This document shows positions 1 through 5,232 of a stretch of 64,000 nucleotides of DNA, in pieces; within the stretch, counting starts at the first letter, position 1, and every line of letters begins with the position of its first letter. Under the pieces are notes generated by a model that did not search any database, was not told the DNA's origin, and saw nothing but the letters and a program-made list of their open reading frames with translations. Position numbers and translations under genes: made by a program. The stretch is from an uncultured Veillonella sp. (GTDB lineage: Bacteria; Bacillota; Negativicutes; Veillonellales; Veillonellaceae), in contig NZ_CALJON010000040.1 in NCBI RefSeq assembly GCF_937981445.1, positions 1 through 64,000 on the forward strand, given 5' to 3'.

Positions 1-56
1 AGTGGCTTTTTAGCTTTTAACCTTGTTTTAGTTTTTAATGGTGTTCGTCTAAGCAT
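1..56 (-). CDS. N-terminus of a phage protein (partial, runs off the window)
   Basis: Only the first 18 codons are visible. The protein starts with a strongly basic stretch, MLRRTPLKTKTRLKAKKP. The start ATG overlaps the stop of the upstream gene by 8 nt, so the two are translationally coupled in the leftward phage operon. Basic RRTPLK-type N-termini are common in NinG-like and HNH-type phage proteins; that is a family impression, not something the fragment proves. Confidence 0.45.
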   Translation of the reverse strand, partial: MLRRTPLKTKTRLKAKKP

Positions 57-384
57 CTTCCCACTCCCGTTTTATTTGTGCCTCAACAAGTCGGCACTCT
101 AATTTATATACATTTATGGCTTCTTGAGCATTAAGATATAATACTTTTGAAACGTCTCTTTGATGTCTCAAATCGCTTATTTCTTCATCACCTTTAGCTA
201 AATCATTGATAAGCGTGTCCGCCATTTTTTCTAATCGAGCCTGTGCAATAAATTTTGCTTTAGCCCTTTTGTAAGATCGTTCTGATTCAGCTAAGGCAAT
301 GCCACGCTTTTTTGATTCTGCTAAAGCGTGGCTTAATTCTTTTCTTTTTTGTTGTAAATATTGGAGCAGCTCAAATGATTCCAT
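49..384 (-). CDS. small coiled-coil phage protein, leftward early operon
   Basis: 111 aa, charged and almost entirely helical, with heptad-like spacing through residues 10-75 and no membrane segment or recognisable enzyme motif. Proteins of this kind sit in the replication/recombination part of siphovirus early operons, next to short basic proteins like the one that follows here, but no function can be read from it. Its ATG overlaps the stop of a tiny upstream leader ORF (TAATG arrangement) and its own stop overlaps the start of the next gene by 8 nt, so translation through this stretch appears coupled. Confidence is high for coding, low for role. Confidence 0.7.
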   Translation of the reverse strand: MESFELLQYLQQKRKELSHALAESKKRGIALAESERSYKRAKAKFIAQARLEKMADTLINDLAKGDEEISDLRHQRDVSKVLYLNAQEAINVYKLECRLVEAQIKREWEDA

Positions 385-419
385 TAACTTCTAACCTCAT
401 TCTGATATTCTCTATTCAT
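384..419 (-). CDS. 11-residue leader ORF, coupled to the next gene
   Basis: The strongest Shine-Dalgarno in this stretch (GGAGG, about 7 nt upstream) serves not the 111-aa gene but a tiny ORF, MNREYQNEVRS, whose TAA overlaps the ATG of the 111-aa gene. The downstream gene has no good ribosome site of its own, which suggests translational coupling. The peptide itself resembles nothing I know. Confidence 0.45.
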   Translation of the reverse strand: MNREYQNEVRS

Positions 420-453
420 TGTTATTCCTCCAATAATTTGCTATACTGTAGAA

Positions 454-530
454 AAAGATAATACAAATATCGCTTAGCAACCTTATTTGTACTTGGCCTA
501 ACTAATTGCCGTTAGTTAGGCCTCTTTTTT
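454..530 (+). ncRNA. candidate small RNA with two hairpins
   Basis: A rightward extended -10 (TGCTATACT, 439-447) with a weak -35 (TTGTTA, 17 bp spacing) is followed by a perfect 7-bp hairpin (462-468 with 485-491) and a perfect 11-bp terminator stem (495-505 with 512-522) running into a T tract. No rightward ORF exists between promoter and terminator, so the product would be an RNA of about 75 nt. It lies upstream of and divergent from the leader ORF of the leftward operon. The alternative is that only the terminator is functional, ending rightward read-through. Confidence 0.5.
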
Positions 531-843
531 ATTCTTTTTCATAGTTATATGCTTTCTTATGTTCTCTTTGCCGATATAATTCAATTAGTGTTTTTTCATG
601 ATGCCTAGACAACCGTCTATGTTCTAATTGCCAATACGACGCCTCATTTTCCGCATCATTCCATTTCATCAATGAGATCATTCCTAGTGATGTTAAAATT
701 CCCCAGCCAAGATATATTTCCATTGGTAATTCTGGTACTACACCAGCGTCTGCTCCATCCATCGTCCCAAACAAAAAAGCCATTGAAATGCCTAAAATAA
801 TTCCAAAAATAAACTTGATGTTCTTCTTTATAAATTTCAACAC
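529..843 (-). CDS. small two-helix membrane protein (phage)
   Basis: 104 aa. Two hydrophobic segments (about residues 8-26 and 40-60) flank a short acidic, proline-containing loop; the C-terminal 45 residues are charged and helical (cytoplasmic tail). This is the general shape of small phage accessory membrane proteins, including superinfection-exclusion proteins, but there is no motif to assign it. The gene follows the small HTH gene by 13 nt and its stop abuts the T tract of the convergent terminator at 495-530. No Shine-Dalgarno stands out clearly; the start given is the first ATG of the frame. Confidence 0.6.
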   Translation of the reverse strand: MLKFIKKNIKFIFGIILGISMAFLFGTMDGADAGVVPELPMEIYLGWGILTSLGMISLMKWNDAENEASYWQLEHRRLSRHHEKTLIELYRQREHKKAYNYEKE

Positions 844-856
844 GTTATCACCCTAT

Positions 857-1072
857 TTATCCTTTTAAGTACGATAAATAACAACCTTTCATAAAAGCTT
901 CAAAGCCAACTACATTTATTCGCCTTGCTTTAGGACTAAGTTCAATAACAATTTTGTTGTAAACTCCCTTTTCCCTCATTAGCTCTAGCTTTCTATAAAC
1001 AGTTGTTCTGTCAATATTAAATCGCTTAGCAATTTGGCTAACTCTTTCATACGTAATGTCTTCTGTCCTCAT
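857..1072 (-). CDS. small winged/HTH DNA-binding protein (excisionase- or Cro-like)
   Basis: 71 aa when started at the ATG at 1072, which has a GGAGGT site 6 nt upstream; a GTG 12 nt earlier overlaps that site and is less likely. Residues 8-30 form a helix-turn-helix of the type that reads ISQIAKRFNIDRTTVYR (here VSQIAKRFNIDRTTVYR), followed by a short wing region. The divergent promoter region at 1073-1120 separates it from the rightward DUF2513 genes, so it is placed to regulate them or the leftward operon. It could be an excisionase, a transcription regulator or a replication-initiator fragment; the sequence does not choose between these. Confidence 0.6.
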   Translation of the reverse strand: MRTEDITYERVSQIAKRFNIDRTTVYRKLELMREKGVYNKIVIELSPKARRINVVGFEAFMKGCYLSYLKG

Positions 1073-1120
1073 TTTTACCTCCACATGATATAATTATTAT
1101 TTAGAAAGGATGTGTTTTTT
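1073..1120. promoter_or_regulatory. divergent promoter region of HTH gene and DUF2513 pair
   Basis: The rightward -10 TATAAT lies at 1089-1094, ahead of a Shine-Dalgarno AGAAAGGA ending at 1110 that serves the ATG at 1121. Leftward, GGAGGT serves the ATG at 1072. The organisation resembles the repeat modules further right, but the sequence is not a copy of them. Confidence 0.5.
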
Positions 1121-1555
1121 ATGCGAATCAATTTTGAATTAATCCGTGACTTATTATTAATAATTGAAAATGAATCCACAACTATCCATGGTGTTTTGTT
1201 TGTTGATTCTTCGGAAATGGCGAATGCAGTTCGTGAAGCCTTAGGTGATACTATTCACCGTGATTTGCCAGCTTATCAAAAAGATTTGGAATCAAAATTT
1301 ACTTTAGACGAAATAAAATACCACTTAAATTATTGTATTAAAGCAGAGCTTATTTATGATAAAGATAAAAATTTTTCTCCAGATATCTATATCCCTGACC
1401 TTACAGTCAAAGGTCATGAATATATAAATTTAATTCGCGAAAAATCCCACTGGGAAAAATTAAAAGAATTCTTAAATAAAGCCAAAGAACCTTTAACAAT
1501 AGAAGCTATCACTTTGGCTGGAGAAAGATTATTAAATTCAGCACTAGGTAGCTAA
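1121..1555 (+). CDS. DUF2513 family protein, copy 1
   Basis: 144 aa from the ATG at 1121, about 10 nt after AGAAAGGA; an in-frame GTG at 1112 sits against the ribosome site and is rejected. The start MRINFELIRDLLLIIE and the later LTVKGHEYINLIR segment match the DUF2513 pattern (a helical N-terminus, then a winged-helix-like core ending in a GHEYLD/LIR motif), a family common on Firmicutes phages and islands with no established function. A 35-40 residue helical tail follows. A second DUF2513 gene begins 38 nt downstream, so the two form a rightward pair ended by the hairpin inside the repeat at 2321-2350. Confidence 0.75.
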   Translation: MRINFELIRDLLLIIENESTTIHGVLFVDSSEMANAVREALGDTIHRDLPAYQKDLESKFTLDEIKYHLNYCIKAELIYDKDKNFSPDIYIPDLTVKGHEYINLIREKSHWEKLKEFLNKAKEPLTIEAITLAGERLLNSALGS

Positions 1556-1593
1556 CCCGTATATCTCATTAATTCATGAAAGGTTGTGACTCC

Positions 1594-1962
1594 ATGAAAC
1601 GTGATTTAGACTTAATCCGTGATATTCTTCTTATTATTGAAGATAAATCAATCCCAGGCAGTCCATTACGTAATTCTGAATTCGAAAAATTAAATACTAA
1701 CTTAGAAACTTTCTTTTACCATTTGCAACTATTAGATGATGCTGGTTTCATTGAGGCCAACTTACAAGAAGGTTGTACTGGCTTTTTAGCATTTCAAGTA
1801 TTTCGACTAACTAATGATGGTTGTGAATATCTTGACTCTGTGAGAGACCCCAAAATATATGAATCAATAAAAAAGAAAACTGCATCATTGGCTAATAGCG
1901 TTTCTTTAGAAATTGTTAAGCAAATTGGGACTTCACTTATTTTAACGAAATTAAATTTATAG
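1594..1962 (+). CDS. DUF2513 family protein, copy 2
   Basis: 122 aa from the ATG at 1594 (MKRDLDLIRDILLIIE, the canonical start of this family); an upstream in-frame ATG at 1576 has no ribosome site, while AAAGGTTG precedes 1594. The core contains FRLTNDGCEYLDSVRD, the family's C-terminal motif. It is a diverged paralogue of the preceding gene, with identical layout but limited identity, so the pair is an old duplication or a heteromeric partner set. Its last 26 nt overlap the convergent 65-aa gene. Function unknown. Confidence 0.75.
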   Translation: MKRDLDLIRDILLIIEDKSIPGSPLRNSEFEKLNTNLETFFYHLQLLDDAGFIEANLQEGCTGFLAFQVFRLTNDGCEYLDSVRDPKIYESIKKKTASLANSVSLEIVKQIGTSLILTKLNL

Positions 1963-2134
1963 CTTCTGCTATTATTGCCTTATCAAGTTGTTTCAATAGG
2001 CTTGAATATTCTTCTGAACCCCCTTCTTCCTTACTAAACGTATATTCTTTTTTTGTTAGATGTTCTTCAACCTCTAATAACATTAATAATCGTCTTTTGC
2101 TAAAAATTGATTCCATACAATTTGAAATCTTCAT
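1937..2134 (-). CDS. small phage protein, unknown
   Basis: 65 aa, helical and charged, with no membrane segment or motif. It begins 14 nt after the stop of the leftward 70-aa gene and has a GGCGGTG ribosome site, so it is the second gene of a two-gene leftward unit started by the repeat module at 2321-2386. The 3' end overlaps the convergent DUF2513 gene by 26 nt, typical of tightly packed phage DNA. Confidence 0.5.
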   Translation of the reverse strand: MKISNCMESIFSKRRLLMLLEVEEHLTKKEYTFSKEEGGSEEYSSLLKQLDKAIIAEAINLISLK

Positions 2135-2148
2135 ATAATCACCGCCCT

Positions 2149-2361
2149 TTAAAACTTTTTATTCAATAGCTCAAAAAATAATAGTGAAACTACTAATATC
2201 CAACCAACTAATGATAAATAAAAGACTTCATCTGATTTAGCGAAAACAATTTCTAATACTAATGGTAAAGAGATCACTAGCTTCAAAATGCTTTTACATA
2301 TAGTTAAATTAATTTCCTTTAGAGCCTCTTCTATAGATGGCTCTTTTTTATTTGGTGGCAT
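2149..2361 (-). CDS. small membrane protein with shared MPPNKK start
   Basis: 70 aa from the ATG at 2361, preceded by AAGGAG 8 nt upstream; an in-frame GTG at 2370 overlaps the ribosome site. The first 14 residues (MPPNKKEPSIEEAL) are identical to those of the gene at 3679-3915 because both starts lie inside the same 66-bp repeat. After that the proteins differ: here two hydrophobic segments (residues about 22-38 and 44-62) predict a double-spanning membrane protein ending in KK. The cytoplasmic tag with a different body is what one would expect if bodies had been exchanged behind a fixed start cassette. Confidence 0.6.
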   Translation of the reverse strand: MPPNKKEPSIEEALKEINLTICKSILKLVISLPLVLEIVFAKSDEVFYLSLVGWILVVSLLFFELLNKKF

Positions 2362-2386
2362 TAACCTCACTCCTTCGTGCTATAAT
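2321..2386. repeat. start/promoter repeat module, copy 1 (66 bp)
   Basis: Identical to copy 3 (3875-3940) at 65 of 66 positions. Reading rightward it holds a terminator (AGAGCC / GGCTCT followed by six T, 2321-2350) and then an extended -10, GTGCTATAAT. Reading leftward the same DNA holds a ribosome site (AAGGAGTGAGG) and the first codons MPPNKKEPSIEEAL. Thus one repeat ends the upstream rightward unit, starts the next rightward unit and starts a leftward gene. Confidence 0.85.
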
Positions 2387-2409
2387 TAATTCAAGAAAGG
2401 AGGTGCATT

Positions 2410-2727
2410 ATGAAAATAGAAGGATTAGACAACCTAGAAAAATCTTTAAATGAACTTAGTGCAAACGCTAAAAAATTGTCAGGAACTTCAGCTATTCCAT
2501 TTGACGAACTATTCCCACCTAGCTTTATGAGGCATCATACAGACTCTAGCAGTATTGATGAATTTCTAGACAATTCTCCATTTACTATTGAATCTGAAGA
2601 AGACTTTCTTGCAATACCTGATGAAGAGTGGGACAACTATATAGTTGCTCATACTGATTTTTCATCTTGGGAAGAAATGCAAGGCAAAGCTGCGGAGGAT
2701 TATGTAGTTAAACAACTAGGCTTTTAA
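2410..2727 (+). CDS. conserved 105-aa mobile-element protein, unknown
   Basis: 105 aa, acidic, with AAAGGAGGTG 5 nt before the ATG. The N-terminal KIEGLDNLEKSLNELS resembles the start of HK97 gp10-like tail-connector proteins, but the rest (an FDELFPPSFM block followed by SWEEMQGKAAEDYVVKQLGF) is a separate conserved pattern that I recognise only as a hypothetical protein found on Firmicutes mobile elements. It is transcribed alone from the extended -10 in repeat copy 1 and ends at the hairpin at 2769-2799, so it behaves as a moron-like cassette rather than as part of the leftward operon. Confidence 0.65.
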   Translation: MKIEGLDNLEKSLNELSANAKKLSGTSAIPFDELFPPSFMRHHTDSSSIDEFLDNSPFTIESEEDFLAIPDEEWDNYIVAHTDFSSWEEMQGKAAEDYVVKQLGF

Positions 2728-2856
2728 GCTTATTTCTACCAACAACTTATTTTTTACTTTTACACTAAAAGGTAAGCACTGCTCTGCTTGCCTTTTTTTA
2801 TATTCTATTTTCATAAAAAGCTTCTTTCCTAACTTGGCTTTTTTATTTGGTGGCAT
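2716..2856 (-). CDS. 46-aa ORF starting in repeat copy 2
   Basis: Starts MPPNKKAKLGKKLF at the ATG at 2856 with GAGGAGAGG 5 nt upstream, the same start context as the other copies of the module. The body is lysine-rich and has no motif. It overlaps the 3' end of the convergent 105-aa gene by 12 nt and runs through the DNA of that gene's terminator, so it may be a translated by-product of the repeat rather than a selected protein. Confidence 0.4.
   Translation of the reverse strand: MPPNKKAKLGKKLFMKIEYKKRQAEQCLPFSVKVKNKLLVEISLKA
2769..2799 (+). terminator. terminator of the 105-aa gene
   Basis: A 10-bp stem with one G-T pair (2769-2778 with 2785-2794), a 6-nt loop and a seven-T tail, 42 bp after the stop. 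Confidence 0.75.
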
Positions 2857-2881
2857 GAACCTCTCCTCTTTATGCTATAAT
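2841..2881. repeat. start/promoter repeat module, copy 2
   Basis: Same order as the other copies: leftward MPPNKK start with GAGGAGAGG, and rightward extended -10 TATGCTATAAT. It lacks the terminator half found in copies 1 and 3; a different hairpin at 2769-2799 does that job. Confidence 0.75.
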
Positions 2882-2905
2882 CAAAATAAGAAAGTAGGTG
2901 TATTT

Positions 2906-3727
2906 ATGAATAATGACTCCTTAGACAAAAGTTTATCTCAAATCACGGCTGCATTAGCCACAAAAGTCTATGAAGACTTAGCACAAAAATCAGTAAAAAA
3001 TGTAGGTGATATGTTATCCGATATAACATCAGCCATTGCATTTTGTACACTACCCTTTGCAATAGTAGGAAGCAAAGCTAAAGAGTTAAGAATTAAATAT
3101 GCCAATTTTTTAGATCATACATACTCTAAAATTCCCGAAGAACATCAAGTAAAACCTGATAACGCTATCTCTATCTCTGTTATTCAAAATTTACTTATGT
3201 CTTTTGAGAAAAAAGATATTTATGAAATGTATTCTAATTTACTGGCAACCGCTTCTGATAACCGCCATAAAGATGATGTACACCCAACGTTTCCTTTTCT
3301 CGTTAGTCAACTAAATCATCTAGATGCAATAATCTTAGAAAAACTTTATCATGAAAGATTTATTCCTTTTTTAGAGTTTCAAATTACTACAGGTGATTTA
3401 CCATTTAATTCAATCGAACCATTTACTCTTATTGATGGATTCGAAGATGATTATGCGGGAATTGCCTCTTCTTTTAACAATTTATTACGTCTTGGAATAA
3501 TTAGAAAACAACCTGCATTATATGGCCCTATTGGCTCAGAAAATATTTACGCTAAAATATATGAATCCCCTACTTTTAATTGTGTTCGTCAATTTAAACC
3601 ATCCTATTTCGAACCTTGTAATGTAAAACTAGAACATGGGGCTATGAAACTAATATCAGGTTCATTTATGCCTACTATTCAAGGAAACTTTTTCTTAAGT
3701 AGCTGTTTCCTAAATGATTCTAAATAG
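2906..3727 (+). CDS. Abi-alpha (DUF4393) family protein, probable phage-exclusion cassette
   Basis: 273 aa from the ATG at 2906, after GAAAGTAGGTG; an earlier in-frame ATG lies upstream of the promoter. Residues about 30-125 follow the DUF4393/Abi-alpha pattern: a hydrophobic patch (LPFAIVGSKAKELRIKY), then a helical stretch with IPEEHQVKPDNAISISVIQNL, DIYEMYSNLLATASDN and HPTFPFLVSQLNHLDAIIL. The C-terminal half is a variable domain, usual for the family. Pfam names the family 'abortive infection alpha', but the mechanism is not established to my knowledge. It is a single-gene rightward unit driven by repeat copy 2 and terminated within copy 3, on the lysogenic strand, which suits an accessory defence function. 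Its last 49 nt overlap the convergent 78-aa gene. Confidence 0.8.
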   Translation: MNNDSLDKSLSQITAALATKVYEDLAQKSVKNVGDMLSDITSAIAFCTLPFAIVGSKAKELRIKYANFLDHTYSKIPEEHQVKPDNAISISVIQNLLMSFEKKDIYEMYSNLLATASDNRHKDDVHPTFPFLVSQLNHLDAIILEKLYHERFIPFLEFQITTGDLPFNSIEPFTLIDGFEDDYAGIASSFNNLLRLGIIRKQPALYGPIGSENIYAKIYESPTFNCVRQFKPSYFEPCNVKLEHGAMKLISGSFMPTIQGNFFLSSCFLNDSK

Positions 3728-3915
3728 TCCGAATCTTTCAAAAGATATTCAATATCAGCTTTAGTTAGAACCCCTTTTTTATCTAATAAATCTAAAATAA
3801 TTTTTGATGTTAATGCTCCATATACAGCAATGTACGTTATATTCCCTAACAAAGAATCCATATTTATACTTTTTAGAGCCTCTTCTATAGATGGCTCTTT
3901 TTTATTTGGTGGCAT
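3679..3915 (-). CDS. 78-aa protein with shared MPPNKKEPSIEEAL start
   Basis: From the ATG at 3915 (AAGGAG 8 nt upstream). The first 14 residues equal those of the gene at 2149-2361 because both begin in the 66-bp repeat. The body is different: one hydrophobic segment (about residues 24-44) and a charged, helical C-terminus ending KKKFP. It overlaps the convergent Abi-alpha gene by 49 nt. It may be a partner of that protein or simply an early-operon peptide; no motif decides. Confidence 0.55.
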   Translation of the reverse strand: MPPNKKEPSIEEALKSINMDSLLGNITYIAVYGALTSKIILDLLDKKGVLTKADIEYLLKDSDYLESFRKQLLKKKFP

Positions 3916-3940
3916 AAACCTCACTCCTTCGTGCTATAAT
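3875..3940. repeat. start/promoter repeat module, copy 3 (66 bp)
   Basis: One mismatch to copy 1 over 66 bp. It provides the terminator for the Abi-alpha unit, the leftward MPPNKKEPSIEEAL start and a rightward TGCTATAAT for the next, broken unit. Confidence 0.85.
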
Positions 3941-3958
3941 ATCTTTCAATTAAATGTC

Positions 3959-4092
3959 ATGAAAATAACCAAGAATTTACAGACTTTGATAATTTTTGCC
4001 CCTATGGAAGTATTTTTTATACATTCATCGGCAAAAGTATCCTTGTTGTTTATGGCGATGATATTTTGTATATTCACTTCCAAAATTATTAA
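3959..4092 (+). pseudogene. small broken gene in the third cassette
   Basis: Behind the rightward -10 of copy 3 an ATG opens MKIT, then the frame is lost; shifting by one nucleotide right after gives a good protein-like frame (QEFTDFDNFCPYGSIFYTF and onward, ending IHFQNY) to a TAA at 4090-4092. The simplest reading is a roughly 43-residue gene with a one-base deletion near 3970. There is no clear ribosome site, which fits decay. I do not recognise the product. Confidence 0.4.
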
Positions 4093-4241
4093 TTAGCTTT
4101 AATAGAAAGAGTGCAGTTGCAGCTGTACTCTTTTTGTATTTCTGCTAACTTTTTTACCCACCAATCAAATTTTTCTGGACAACATGCAACTTCAAAAGGT
4201 AGTTCTACATTTATATCAAAAGTTAAACTGAAACTATCCAT
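4089..4241 (-). CDS. 50-aa protein, or 60 aa if read from the repeat start
   Basis: Two starts compete. The repeat-derived start at 4271 gives MTPNKRGGDE fused to the body. An internal ATG at 4241 is preceded by a very strong AGAGGAGGTGA four nt away and begins MDSFSLTFDINVELPFEV. I chose the internal start because of that site; the outer one may act as a coupled leader. The body is a small mixed alpha/beta protein with three cysteines (two as CC) and a WW pair, and resembles nothing I can name. It ends at the base of the rightward terminator 4108-4135. Confidence 0.5.
   Translation of the reverse strand: MDSFSLTFDINVELPFEVACCPEKFDWWVKKLAEIQKEYSCNCTLSIKAN
4108..4135 (+). terminator. terminator of the third cassette
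   Basis: AGAGT / ACTCT outer stem with an inner CAG / CTG pairing and a five-T tail, right after the broken gene. Confidence 0.6.
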
Positions 4242-4256
4242 CTCATCACCTCCTCT

Positions 4257-4296
4257 TTTATTTGGTGTCATTTACCTCACTCCTTTATGCTATAAT
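4257..4296. repeat. start/promoter repeat module, copy 4
   Basis: Leftward MTPNK start with AAGGAGTGAGG, rightward extended -10 TATGCTATAAT at 4286-4296. It stands upstream of the large structured RNA. Confidence 0.8.
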
Positions 4297-4348
4297 TAAT
4301 TCAAGTTAGATGAATAGTAATTTAATAAATAAACTGTTATAATTACCG

Positions 4349-4860
4349 TGATAGGATAATGAGATATGCTGAACTATTTGGTAACAAATAGAAATAAAGG
4401 ATAAAAAGCCTTTATGTTAACACATTGGTGGTTCCTCCACATAATCAAGGTTTCTTAGCAAGCGTGGTTTCTAGTGTTAATCAAGTTGCTCCTCAAATGA
4501 AAGGTCTACAGCCTCTCATGCGAGCAACTGAGGCAGCAAGAACTGCTGGAGCCTTGGCGTTAGCTACAATGCCAGCAGTAAAATCGTTTGAATCTCTTCA
4601 AACTGTTGCTCCAACCGTACGTGATTTCGCAGAAAGAAAGGATATTCTCCATGTCCCATTAATGAGTAATCATTAATCGCAAATCGGGTTAATTCAAGGA
4701 AACTCCTACCGGCATAGGACAACCCTGAGCCAAGACAAGGGAATTTGCATTTCGTACCTTGTAAGGTGCAACGCATAGATAGTGCAGAGCAATACTAATA
4801 ATCTATCCACGAACGCCCGATATCCTATCATAAAAGCCTTCTTAATCAGAGGGCTTTTTT
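4349..4860 (+). ncRNA. large structured RNA (about 510 nt) with group I-like P4-P6 block
   Basis: A TATAAT at 4338-4343 places the transcript start at about 4349, exactly at the 5' strand of a perfect 10-bp stem (TGATAGGATA, 4349-4358) closed by TATCCTATCA at 4821-4830, just before an intrinsic terminator (4832-4860). Inside are many perfect local stems: 4417-4423/4474-4480, 4485-4491/4522-4528, 4531-4538/4544-4554, 4587-4592/4597-4602 and 4683-4688/4816-4821. Between 4691 and 4773 lie AATTCAAGGAAAC, CAACCCTGAGCCAAG and AAGGTGCAACG, which match the P, Q and R segments of group I introns with pairings for P4, P5 and P6a. The usual P7-P3-P8 order is missing. An 83-codon frame opening at a TTG (4425) has no ribosome site and is judged a by-product. 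Candidates are a new ornate phage RNA, a GOLLD- or ROOL-type RNA, or a degenerate group I intron. Confidence 0.7.
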
Positions 4861-4895
4861 ATTTTTTACTTGGTGGCATTTACCTCACCCCTCAA
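4861..4895. repeat. start repeat module, copy 5 (partial)
   Basis: Keeps the leftward start context (GGGTGAGG and ATG at 4879) but the frame ends after MPPSKK, and the rightward -10 is lost, replaced by the operator that begins at 4901. It looks like the ancestral or truncated end of the array next to the cro gene. Confidence 0.6.
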
Positions 4896-4900
4896 CAATC

Positions 4901-4916
4901 GTCTGTTATATTAGAC
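4901..4916. promoter_or_regulatory. repressor operator, left copy
   Basis: GTCTGTTATATTAGAC, an imperfect palindrome, differs at one position from the reverse complement of the site at 5132-5147. The two sites flank the cro-like gene, as expected for a lysis/lysogeny repressor. Confidence 0.65.
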
Positions 4917-4918
4917 AG

Positions 4919-5110
4919 CTAAAGTAAAAAAATATCTGAAACTTTACACTCTAAAGCTGTTGCAATTTTAATTAAAGTACTTGTTGTTGTAGTTGTTTCG
5001 CTATCCGGTGCTTCTAAGGAAGCAATTGTTGCTCTTGAAACACCTGATTTTTCAGCTAATTTCTCTTGAGAAATTTTTCTTTTTTCTCTAAACTCTTTTA
5101 CTTTGTACAT
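4919..5110 (-). CDS. Cro-like XRE-family repressor
   Basis: 63 aa, almost entirely one XRE helix-turn-helix domain: REKRKISQEKLAEKSGVSRA carries helices 1-3 and SDIFLL closes the fold. The start at 5110 has AAAGGGGGTG upstream. It is divergent from the CI-like gene across a 122-bp control region and is the first gene of the leftward (lytic) direction, so a Cro-type role is the natural inference. Near-identical 16-bp operators lie in the control region and just past the gene's stop. Confidence 0.8.
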   Translation of the reverse strand: MYKVKEFREKRKISQEKLAEKSGVSRATIASLEAPDSETTTTTSTLIKIATALECKVSDIFLL

Positions 5111-5232
5111 TGGTATTCACCCCCTTTCATCGTCTATTATAACAGACAAAAACATTTTGTCAAATATTTTAGACGAATATATTTGAAATTTTGTCAAATA
5201 TATTATACAATGTATCTAACAGGAGGTGTAAA
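5111..5232. promoter_or_regulatory. cI/cro control region with operator
   Basis: Contains the palindrome GTCTATTATAACAGAC (5132-5147), which covers a -10-like TATTAT for leftward transcription, and a direct repeat TTTTGTCAAATAT (near 5154 and 5192) that overlaps the rightward promoter of the CI-like gene (TATTATAC near 5200). Rightward translation starts at 5233 behind AGGAGGT. Confidence 0.65.

Noticed and set aside
2834..2905. Upstream extension of the Abi-alpha gene
   Set aside because: The extra 24 codons cover repeat copy 2 including its promoter, so they cannot be in the mRNA; a proper ribosome site precedes 2906.
3830..4096. 88-aa rightward ORF over repeat copy 3
   Set aside because: It reads the repeat's regulatory DNA as protein; only the part after 3959 is considered, as a broken gene.
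4425..4676. 83-codon rightward frame inside the large RNA
   Set aside because: Starts at TTG with no ribosome site; much of its sequence takes part in perfect RNA stems, and it ends just before the P4-P6-like block. Kept as part of the RNA gene.
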